A stretch of DNA of 64,000 nucleotides from an uncultured Mycoplasmatota bacterium (lineage in GTDB: Bacteria; Bacillota_I; Bacilli_A; RF39; UBA660), in assembly GCA_900547225.1 (NCBI GenBank), contig URFW01000007.1:9452-73451 (forward strand), given 5' to 3'. Every line of letters begins with the position of its first letter. The stretch's first letter is position 1. Of this stretch, positions 23,189 through 30,480 are shown piece after piece. The position numbers and the translations under genes were made by a program. The notes under the pieces are model-generated. The model had not been told where the DNA came from. It ran no database searches and saw only the letters and a program-made list of their open reading frames with translations.

Positions 23189-24441
23189 TAATTCACCTCC
23201 ACATTACTATTTTCTTTATTATATAATTTATCAGTTCTTTGTTTATGTATTTCCAAATAGTTTTTCATATTATCATTGTAATGTTCTTCTTGAATATGAA
23301 ATTCAAGTGAATCATTAACTTCAATAACATTAAATTCTTTATCATTATTAAAACTTTTATATATTTTTTCTAGATAAAATGTTGAATCATATATATATTT
23401 TTTTTGAAATTCTGATAAAACATCTCTTATTACCATCTTATCATTATCAAAATAGATTAATCCCCATTCAAATAATTTATCATGATTAGCACATAGCCAA
23501 AAACCGTTATTACCATCTATTATTTGTCTTTGTTTTTCATTTTCAGGTAAATTACTATGTAATATATCAGTTACTCTATGAATGTGAGAACCTATTATCA
23601 AATATTCAATATCACACCCACATAAATAACATTTCTTTTCTTTAAATTTTTGCAATAGATTATAATGATATTTCTTTTGATCTCTTTTTGCTACGCCCAC
23701 TTCATCTGATGGCTCAAAATCCATTCTCCCATCATCTATTTCAATACCTAGATATTCTAATATATATCTATTTGCTGGATCTACATCTGCTAAATGTTGA
23801 GGATCTGTTTCGTTAACATTGTAAACTTTTATCGGTATTTGAACCAAGTTATTTAAAGCTAAACAAATAGCTGTTGTTTCTCTACCATTTGCTCCATATG
23901 ATTTACCATAAACTGAAATTTCATCACTATTTTCTTCAAATAATGTTGAAGTATTACCACTATTTCTTTGTTGTAAATCTAATCTCATTTTTCGCATTTG
24001 TTTGAAATCAATAAAAGGCGTTCTAAAATCATAATCCGTTCTATCAGAAACAGAAACTTTATCCAAATTTAAAATTTTAATATTAGCTGTTAATAAGACT
24101 TTATATGCAAAAATTGTGTATGGAGGATGTGGAAAGCGTGTATCTCTTATGTAATATTCAAATTCTTTATTTGAATTTAAATCCATTAAATAGTGTTGAT
24201 ATGCTGTTGGAAAGTTTTGAAGAATAAATGAATTCCTAGACGCAGTACTGTCAGGTGCACTTAAACAAATGTATTTTATAATACTATTATTTTTTAAAAT
24301 TATATATTGACCACTATTATGACCTCTTTGATCTTCTTCAACAATAAATTCTTTAGAATTTATTGATCGAAAGCATATATCTTCTAACATTTCATTGCTT
24401 AACACGGTCAACAAATGTGTTGGTATTAAAAATTTATTCAT
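23188..24441 (-). CDS. HNH restriction endonuclease
   Basis: A 417-residue protein. Its C-terminal part has an HNH nuclease motif: C-Y-L-C-G-C zinc site, I-I-G-S-H-I-H-R, then N-N-G-F-W-L-C-A-N-H-D-K-L-F. The long N-terminal part (about 270 residues) has no motif I recognise and presumably binds the DNA target. It overlaps the upstream two-domain adenine methylase by eight bases, so it is most likely the restriction half of that system. Start at 24441 follows GAGGAGG; the longer frame from 24456 would include that SD. Its stop overlaps the next gene's start. Confidence 0.85.
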   Translation of the reverse strand: MNKFLIPTHLLTVLSNEMLEDICFRSINSKEFIVEEDQRGHNSGQYIILKNNSIIKYICLSAPDSTASRNSFILQNFPTAYQHYLMDLNSNKEFEYYIRDTRFPHPPYTIFAYKVLLTANIKILNLDKVSVSDRTDYDFRTPFIDFKQMRKMRLDLQQRNSGNTSTLFEENSDEISVYGKSYGANGRETTAICLALNNLVQIPIKVYNVNETDPQHLADVDPANRYILEYLGIEIDDGRMDFEPSDEVGVAKRDQKKYHYNLLQKFKEKKCYLCGCDIEYLIIGSHIHRVTDILHSNLPENEKQRQIIDGNNGFWLCANHDKLFEWGLIYFDNDKMVIRDVLSEFQKKYIYDSTFYLEKIYKSFNNDKEFNVIEVNDSLEFHIQEEHYNDNMKNYLEIHKQRTDKLYNKENSNVEVN

Positions 24442-26296
24442 TAGTTTCCTCCTCATAATTAATAATAATCACTTCATTTCTACTTTTTCTTGCTTTACCA
24501 TCATATTCAATTATTTTAAATCCATTTTCTTTTACCCAGTCAATTAGTAGTTGATTAGATTTTTCCTTATGATATAAAACATTAGAAAGCATAAATTTTA
24601 CCCCTCTTTTATTTAATTTTGCTAAATAATCAAGCAATCGTTTTTCTTCTTCTTCATTCCAACCATTAAATCCACGTTTACCATCGTTATAGCTTCCAAG
24701 AGTAATTAAATACGGCGGATCTAAATATACAAATGTTTTATCATTAATAAACTCATCTAATTCAGTAAAATCCCTAGAGTAAAATGATACATTTTTTTCT
24801 TTTAAATTACGACAATATGATATCAATTTTTCAGCCAATTTATCATTAAAACCTGCTTGTCCTACTGGGTTATTATAATCGTATGAAGAATTAAATCTAA
24901 TTTGTTGTTGAAATCCATATAAAACTAATAAATACAATAATTTTGGATCCCTATTTTCCATAGGAGTTTTATTATATAATTCTCTTATTTTTAAATATGG
25001 TTCTTTTTTTCCATGTTCCAATTTATATTTCTTTATCATTTTTTCAATATATTTATATATTAAAACTGTTTCCTCATTTTTAAAAGTTTCCAATAATTCT
25101 CTAACCTTAAAATTGCAATCATTATATATTAATTGTTCGCAATCAAAATTTATTCCAACGTTAAATCCACCTCCAAAAATATCAATAAATCTTTCGATGT
25201 TTTTTGGAGTATGTTTCTTTAAAAATTCTATCATATCAGCTTTTCCACCAATATAATTTAATGGTGAAGAATAATTAACTTTCTCTTCATCTTTTTTTTC
25301 AATATAAAATAAATATTCATAATGTTCAGTATCTTTAGCTTTGCTGTTCAAGTACCTTCTATATTCAATTTTTTTAAACACCAATGTTTCTGGTTTTCCA
25401 TGTCTTTTTAATACACTTTCAATATATTCTTTTGACATAATCCCATCTGAGCTATAACTCATAATTATATGTTTGAATTTTGCACGTGCAATGATTTTTT
25501 CAAAAGCAACATGAACCTCTCCTACTTTCGAAAAATTACTTGTCAATTTTGATGTATCTCTAGCTCCAGTCTTACCTTTTAATTCCGGATTATCATATAA
25601 CGCAATTGTTTCTAACATATGATATTGTACCGAATATTGATTTTTAGTATATGGTGGATCCAAATACAAAATATCACCACTAACATCATTAATTAGTTCT
25701 TCTATTTTTTCATTATAAACTTCATTTTCAAATTTTGAATTTATTTTATTCATTTCTACCGGAATAAAATTCATTGCTTTAATTGCACGTGGATCCCATT
25801 TTTTTAAATACGCTCCATAAACTCCTGCTACATTTGCTACTTTAGAAATAGACTCTAACAAACACGCAATTAAATAATAATATTCTTTTAAATCTATCTT
25901 TTCTTCTATGTACCATTTTTCTATTGTCTTTCTAATAAAATCTATTCTGGCAGCATTTTCTTCACTAAAGTACATTCTATCAGAGCCACCTAATGAATAA
26001 TTAGTATATATAAATCCTTTTGTTTGATTTTTAACATCATTAAAGTAATCAAATGGATTTACTTTTAATCCTTTAAAACTCATATCAGGAGTATTTAACT
26101 TAGCTTGTGTCATAACATATGAAGAATATAATGTATCGTTTGCAATTATTTTATATTTGTCTTTAAAATAATTACCAACAGTTGCAGTCCCGCTAAAAGC
26201 ATCAAAAAAAGTATAATTCTCTTTATCAAGTTTTAACGATTTAATCAAATCCTCTATTTGATCAACTATTTTTCCTTTACTTCCAATATATCTCAT
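24434..26296 (-). CDS. two-domain D12-class DNA adenine methyltransferase (FokI type)
   Basis: A 620-residue fusion of two Dam-like N6-adenine methylases. Domain 1 (about 1-310) has M-R-Y-I-G-S-K-G-K, F-D-A-F-S-G-T-A-T-V-G (SAM site) and Y-L-D-P-P-Y-T-K-N-Q-Y. Domain 2 (about 345-620) has L-N-Y-I-G-G-K-A-D, F-I-D-I-F-G-G-G-F and V-Y-L-D-P-P-Y-L. Both DPPY motifs are intact. In M.FokI and M.StsI each domain methylates one strand of an asymmetric site, so this system probably recognises an asymmetric sequence. The SD GAGGAG overlaps the stop of the regulator gene. Confidence 0.9.
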   Translation of the reverse strand: MRYIGSKGKIVDQIEDLIKSLKLDKENYTFFDAFSGTATVGNYFKDKYKIIANDTLYSSYVMTQAKLNTPDMSFKGLKVNPFDYFNDVKNQTKGFIYTNYSLGGSDRMYFSEENAARIDFIRKTIEKWYIEEKIDLKEYYYLIACLLESISKVANVAGVYGAYLKKWDPRAIKAMNFIPVEMNKINSKFENEVYNEKIEELINDVSGDILYLDPPYTKNQYSVQYHMLETIALYDNPELKGKTGARDTSKLTSNFSKVGEVHVAFEKIIARAKFKHIIMSYSSDGIMSKEYIESVLKRHGKPETLVFKKIEYRRYLNSKAKDTEHYEYLFYIEKKDEEKVNYSSPLNYIGGKADMIEFLKKHTPKNIERFIDIFGGGFNVGINFDCEQLIYNDCNFKVRELLETFKNEETVLIYKYIEKMIKKYKLEHGKKEPYLKIRELYNKTPMENRDPKLLYLLVLYGFQQQIRFNSSYDYNNPVGQAGFNDKLAEKLISYCRNLKEKNVSFYSRDFTELDEFINDKTFVYLDPPYLITLGSYNDGKRGFNGWNEEEEKRLLDYLAKLNKRGVKFMLSNVLYHKEKSNQLLIDWVKENGFKIIEYDGKARKSRNEVIIINYEEETNE

Positions 26297-26307
26297 TTAA
26301 ATCTCCT

Positions 26308-26826
26308 CTATTGTTTCTTTGGTAACTTAGAATAATCATACTTAATTTGAATAGGTTTCAATTCTTCCATTACCTCTTTTATATCATTAGCGATTTCTTC
26401 TTTTGTATATTTCTTATTTGTTACTTTTTCCATTTCAATTTTATGTTGAATATCAAATAATTTCGTACCCACTTCTCTACATTGTTTTCTCTTTTTAGCA
26501 TCCCAATCCAATAAACTCATTTCCGATTGTTGATATTCATCTAATTTTTCCCTTAACTGTCTATCAGACATACCTGCATATCTATCTGCGTTTAAAGATT
26601 TTAATACACTCTTAAAACCACATGCCTCAAGCAAGTTTTCTAAACTTAATTCTAATATATTTGATATTTGATAAAGATCATCTAATTTAATCTTTTTTAT
26701 TTTTCCATTAACAATATCATTTAAAGTACTTCTACTTATTCCACTTAGTCTAGCAAGTTCTCTTTGAGAGATACCTTTTTTATCTATTGCATTTAATAAT
26801 AAATTTTGCAGTTTTTCTGAATTCAT
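26308..26826 (-). CDS. XRE-family transcriptional regulator, likely controller of the island
   Basis: A 172-residue protein. The N-terminal 65 residues form a Cro/CI-type helix-turn-helix (I-S-Q-R-E-L-A-R-L-S-G-I-S-R-S-T-L-N-D-I). The rest is a charged helical region. It is the first gene of the seven-gene minus-strand unit and is followed after 11 bases by the methylase, the usual place of a restriction-modification controller. Larger than classic C proteins (about 80 residues), so the tail may sense a signal or dimerise. SD GAAAGAAG. Confidence 0.85.
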   Translation of the reverse strand: MNSEKLQNLLLNAIDKKGISQRELARLSGISRSTLNDIVNGKIKKIKLDDLYQISNILELSLENLLEACGFKSVLKSLNADRYAGMSDRQLREKLDEYQQSEMSLLDWDAKKRKQCREVGTKLFDIQHKIEMEKVTNKKYTKEEIANDIKEVMEELKPIQIKYDYSKLPKKQ

Positions 26827-26889
26827 ATTTTCACTTCTTTCTCAAAAACATTCCTTATAAATATAATTTTAGCATTTTTTTTGGTTTTC

Positions 26890-26905
26890 GTCTATAATTT
26901 CGGAC
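26890..26905. promoter_or_regulatory. possible operator upstream of the island regulator
   Basis: GTCTATAATTTCGGAC: an interrupted inverted repeat GTC-AATT-GAC, 65 bases upstream of the regulator start, in the only 250-base gap before the island. C-protein operators often have GAC/GTC half-sites, but this is one weak match. Confidence 0.25.
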
Positions 26906-27077
26906 AGCTTTATAATATCATTATGTAAACTTTAAAAATAGCACCTAAATAATACCTAATTTTGATATCATTTAATCCTTTTTTTGTAGGAATTCTATTT
27001 ATTTTGATGTCTTATGGTGAAATATTGAATTATAAGTTTTCAGTACACACTAAATTTTAACATTTTTCATACTTTAA

Positions 27078-27662
27078 CTACTCAAACCCATTATTTATCG
27101 CTGCAATAACTTCTTCTTCATTTGTTAAAGTTATTCTACGCTTTTTTAACTCTTTAATTAAATTTAGCATTTTCTTTTTACTTTTAGCTTTAGTTCCTGC
27201 ATCTATTGCATAATTTATCTTTTTATATAATTCTTGTTGTTCTTCTTTAGAAAATTTATCTAAATTATCATCAACTATCTTTTTTAGTTGATAAGTAATT
27301 TCACTTAATCTGCTAAAATAAATTGCATCTTCAATTAAATTATTTATTTGTGGTGATATTAAATTATAACTTTCCACATCAGCATCCATTATTTTATCAA
27401 GTAAGTTAAAAAATCTATTTGCAAATTCAAGATTGCCTTTAAAACTATCTTTGTTTTGCTCATAAAAATCATATAAATAATTACATAGCTTATTTTTTTC
27501 TATTTCAAATTGACTAACATCTTCTGTTAATGATATTTCACATATTTCATCATCAGCATCAGGCTTACTATTTGCTAAATACATTGCTGCCGGAAAAACT
27601 CCATAATCATCTGTCATCTTTGATGCTACTCCCATTTTAAGTATTTTTTTAATAAGTCCCAT
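27078..27662 (-). CDS. hypothetical helical protein, 194 aa
   Basis: I do not recognise the family. It is soluble, acidic in the first half and basic near the end, almost all predicted helix (KLCNYLYDFYEQNK; YQLKKIVDDNLDKFSKEEQQELYKKI), with no signal peptide. Start at 27662 follows AGGAG located in the last codons of the SDR gene, so it is translationally coupled and probably co-expressed with it. It is the last gene before the gap that separates this region from the defence island. Confidence 0.65.
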   Translation of the reverse strand: MGLIKKILKMGVASKMTDDYGVFPAAMYLANSKPDADDEICEISLTEDVSQFEIEKNKLCNYLYDFYEQNKDSFKGNLEFANRFFNLLDKIMDADVESYNLISPQINNLIEDAIYFSRLSEITYQLKKIVDDNLDKFSKEEQQELYKKINYAIDAGTKAKSKKKMLNLIKELKKRRITLTNEEEVIAAINNGFE

Positions 27663-27665
27663 TTC

Positions 27666-28409
27666 CTAACTCCTAGCCGCACCATCAACAGGCAAAATAG
27701 CTCCCGTTATATAACTTGCCATATCACTAGCTAAAAATAAGAATGCATTTGCAACATCTTCCGCCCTTCCTATCCTACCTAATGAAATGGTTTTAATAAG
27801 AGGCTCTATTACGTTATCTTCAACACTTTTCATCATATCAGTAAGTATTATACCAGGTGCTACTGCATTTACCCTTATACCGTCTTTACCAAGTTCTCTT
27901 GCAAGTGATTTAGTAAGACCATTTACAGCAAACTTACTAGCAGGATAACCACATCCAGATGGCTGTCCATATATACTTACCATAGATGATGTATTAAGTA
28001 TTACGCCGCCTTTATTTTCCTTCATAATTAGACTTACTGCCTTTGAACAATTAAATACCGCATTAACATTTAAATCCATTATCTTTTTAAAATCTTCTTC
28101 CTTGTATTCATAAATACTTTCTCTAGCACTTATTCCAGCATTATTAACTAATATATCTATCTTTCCATATAAATCTTTTATTTTATTAAATACTTCTTCT
28201 ACCTCTTTTAAATTAGTTAAATCTGGATAGAATCCTTTTACATCATAATCTTTATTTTCTTTTCTTAAACTCTCCAAAGCCTTTGATACAGTTTCACTTT
28301 TTGAACCAAATATAACTACCTTACAGCCGTTTTCTAAAAACTTTTTAGCAGTAGCATACCCTATTCCTCTAGTTGCTCCTGTTATAACTGCTACTTTATC
28401 TTTTAACAT
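27666..28409 (-). CDS. short-chain dehydrogenase/reductase, FabG-like
   Basis: A 247-residue SDR with the cofactor motif T-G-A-T-R-G-I-G, the N-N-A-G motif, and the catalytic Ser-Tyr-Lys set (L-N-T-S-S, then Y-P-A-S-K). The C-terminal I-T-G-A-I-L-P-V-D-G-A is typical of 3-oxoacyl-ACP reductases. It does not lie in a fatty-acid gene cluster, so the substrate may differ. A small relic of a second copy remains at 33904-33982. Start at 28409 follows GGAGG. Confidence 0.88.
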   Translation of the reverse strand: MLKDKVAVITGATRGIGYATAKKFLENGCKVVIFGSKSETVSKALESLRKENKDYDVKGFYPDLTNLKEVEEVFNKIKDLYGKIDILVNNAGISARESIYEYKEEDFKKIMDLNVNAVFNCSKAVSLIMKENKGGVILNTSSMVSIYGQPSGCGYPASKFAVNGLTKSLARELGKDGIRVNAVAPGIILTDMMKSVEDNVIEPLIKTISLGRIGRAEDVANAFLFLASDMASYITGAILPVDGAARS

Positions 28410-28440
28410 ATTAAACCTCCTATTTATACTTTAATTTTAA

Positions 28441-28492
28441 CTTATTTTTACCAATATAACAAGAAAAGAAAGCAAGGTATTTACTTTCTTTT
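28441..28492 (-). repeat. direct repeat copy A, a terminator between HK and FabG genes
   Basis: About 50 bases nearly identical to 33988-34040, including CAAGAAAAGAAAGCAAGGTA in both. Stem AAAGAAAG/CTTTCTTT with a T-rich tail on the minus strand ends the two-component transcript. Confidence 0.75.
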
Positions 28493-28557
28493 TAATATTT
28501 ACTTTTTTATATTGTAATAATTGTACACTTTAGTTTGATTCAACATTTATATCATAA

Positions 28558-29772
28558 TTATATTTTATAATATTTTATAATGAATTTAGTTTCTAATTTA
28601 TTTGACTCAACTGATATAGTACCTTTATCCTCTTCTATAATTGTTTTAGCTAAAGCAAGACCAATACCTATACTATCAGTTTTAGTATTTTTGCACCTAT
28701 AAAATCTTTCAAAAATATGTTTTATATCTTTTTTTGCTATACCTTCACCAAAGTTTATTACTTCAATCATAGAATAAACATTATTATTTTCAATATTTAT
28801 TATTATGTTTGAATTATTTTTAGAATGTTCTATAGCATTTTTAATTATATTAGTAAGAGCTTCAATTTGCCATTTATCATCACATATTATTTTAGAATTT
28901 TCTTTTATATTTAATTTTATATTTATATTTCTTAAATCACATAAAGTAGAAACATTTTTAATTGATTCTTCAACAATTGTTTTCAAATCATTTTCTTGTT
29001 TTACAAAATGAACCGTATTAGCATCAAACTTTGATAATTTTAGAAGTGATTGTACTAAAAAGTTGATATTTAAAACATTTCTTTTTATATCAACAATAAA
29101 ATCATTTCTAATTTTTTCTTCCATATTTGAATCTTCAATAATATTATCTAGCATAACTAATATACTAGTAAGTGGTGTTTTTAATTGATGAGAAATATCT
29201 TCCAATGATTTTTTTAAATTAAGCTTATCTTTACTAGAATTTTCAGCAGCTTCTTTTAACATTATAGTGGTTTTATATATTTCATTTTTTAAAATTGATA
29301 ACTCATCTTCTGAAATTGAATCAATTTGTATTTCATAATTTTTCTTATTAATCTGTTCTATACACTTAATTATATCTTTTATATCCTTCTCCTTCTTATA
29401 ATTATATCTAATATATATAATAAGTAAAATAACAACAGTTATTGCTAAAAAAGATAAATTAATAGCTAAAAATTTATGATAGTCTCTATCATTTTTAATT
29501 AATATAGATTTATTATTTACATCAATTCCATATTTATTAAAGAAGCCATTTGTTTTTAACGTATCATTATTTATTATTTTAATAATTTCTTTATCAGTTA
29601 TTTTAGGATAGTCTTTTTTTATTACATTTATAATAGCAGAAATCTTGTTATTAAAGTTTTTAGTATAAGTTTTATATTCATATATATTTAAAAATAAGAA
29701 CAAAATAAATAAACATATAAATACAATTAATGTAGAAATAATATATTTTTTTAATTCAATTTTATTCTTCAT
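28558..29772 (-). CDS. sensor histidine kinase of the ABC-transporter cassette
   Basis: A 404-residue kinase. Two membrane helices (about 8-30 and 106-128) flank an extracellular loop of about 75 residues. Then come HAMP-like and HisKA segments with I-S-H-Q-L-K-T-P-L, an N box I-I-K-N-A-I-E-H-S, G1 F-G-E-G-I and G2 G-I-G-L-A-L-A. It belongs to the group pairing with OmpR-type regulators and antimicrobial-peptide ABC transporters. The ATG at 29772 overlaps the regulator gene's end by 11 bases, so the two are coupled. The likely signal is an envelope-active peptide. Confidence 0.9.
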   Translation of the reverse strand: MKNKIELKKYIISTLIVFICLFILFLFLNIYEYKTYTKNFNNKISAIINVIKKDYPKITDKEIIKIINNDTLKTNGFFNKYGIDVNNKSILIKNDRDYHKFLAINLSFLAITVVILLIIYIRYNYKKEKDIKDIIKCIEQINKKNYEIQIDSISEDELSILKNEIYKTTIMLKEAAENSSKDKLNLKKSLEDISHQLKTPLTSILVMLDNIIEDSNMEEKIRNDFIVDIKRNVLNINFLVQSLLKLSKFDANTVHFVKQENDLKTIVEESIKNVSTLCDLRNINIKLNIKENSKIICDDKWQIEALTNIIKNAIEHSKNNSNIIINIENNNVYSMIEVINFGEGIAKKDIKHIFERFYRCKNTKTDSIGIGLALAKTIIEEDKGTISVESNKLETKFIIKYYKI

Positions 29773-30418
29773 CAATTCTATACCCAATTCCTTTAATAGT
29801 AGTTATAATATCAGTTCCTATTTTTTCTCTTATTCTTTTAAAATAAACTGTTACAGTATGATCATCTACATAATTTCCAGTCCAATCCCAAATTTTATCT
29901 AATATTACATTTCTACTAACAACTTTATTAATATTTAAAAATAATAAATTAACTAATTTTAATTCTAATGCAGTAAGTTCAATAATGATATTATCTTTTT
30001 TTAAAACTAATTTATCCATATCATAAGAAATATTTTTTATTTTAATAACACTTTTCTTATCTGATCTTAATAATATTTTATTAACCCTTGCCATTAATTC
30101 TCGAGTGGAAAAAGGTTTTGTTATATAATCTTCCGCGCCAACATTTAAACCTCTAACAATATCATCTTCTTCATCTTTAGCTGTTAAAAAAATAGTAGGA
30201 ATTTTCAAATCCTTAATAGTATTTTCAAATAAGTTAAAGCCATTTCCATCTGGTAAAGTAATATCAAGTATTATTAAATCAATATTAAAGTTAGAAAGTA
30301 AATATTCTTTTGAGTCTTCTACAGTAGTTTTTACAATTAAATTATGATTATCTTTTTTAAAAGAGTATGTAAGACCTTTAATAATTGATTTTGTATCTTC
30401 AATAAGTAAAATATTCAT
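29762..30418 (-). CDS. OmpR-family response regulator
   Basis: A 218-residue regulator. The receiver domain has the acidic pocket E-D near residue 8, the phospho-acceptor in I-I-L-D-I-T-L-P-D and the lysine in F-L-T-A-K-D. The C-terminal winged helix has E-L-T-A-L-E-L-K and a D-D-H-T-V-T-V-Y-F-K-R-I-R-E-K recognition stretch. It probably binds the tandem AAGTTACAA repeats before the ABC gene at 33822-33841. A TATAAT lies upstream of its SD (AAAGG). Confidence 0.92.
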   Translation of the reverse strand: MNILLIEDTKSIIKGLTYSFKKDNHNLIVKTTVEDSKEYLLSNFNIDLIILDITLPDGNGFNLFENTIKDLKIPTIFLTAKDEEDDIVRGLNVGAEDYITKPFSTRELMARVNKILLRSDKKSVIKIKNISYDMDKLVLKKDNIIIELTALELKLVNLLFLNINKVVSRNVILDKIWDWTGNYVDDHTVTVYFKRIREKIGTDIITTIKGIGYRIDEE

Positions 30419-30457
30419 ATATATAGTACCTTTCTTTAAATATAATTATATCACAAT

Positions 30458-30479
30458 ATAAGGAGCTTTCGCCCCTTAT
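30458..30479 (-). terminator. hairpin after the permease gene
   Basis: Nine-base-pair stem with GAAA tetraloop in the minus-strand RNA (30458-30466 with 30471-30479; one pair is U.G only in that strand). T-tail is poor, so it may be a partial terminator before the regulator. Confidence 0.55.
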
Positions 30480-30480
30480 A

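Noticed and set aside
26827..27077. Attachment-site repeat at the 5' edge of the defence island matching its 3' edge
   Set aside because: I compared the gap with 17695-17932 and saw no shared stretch longer than chance.
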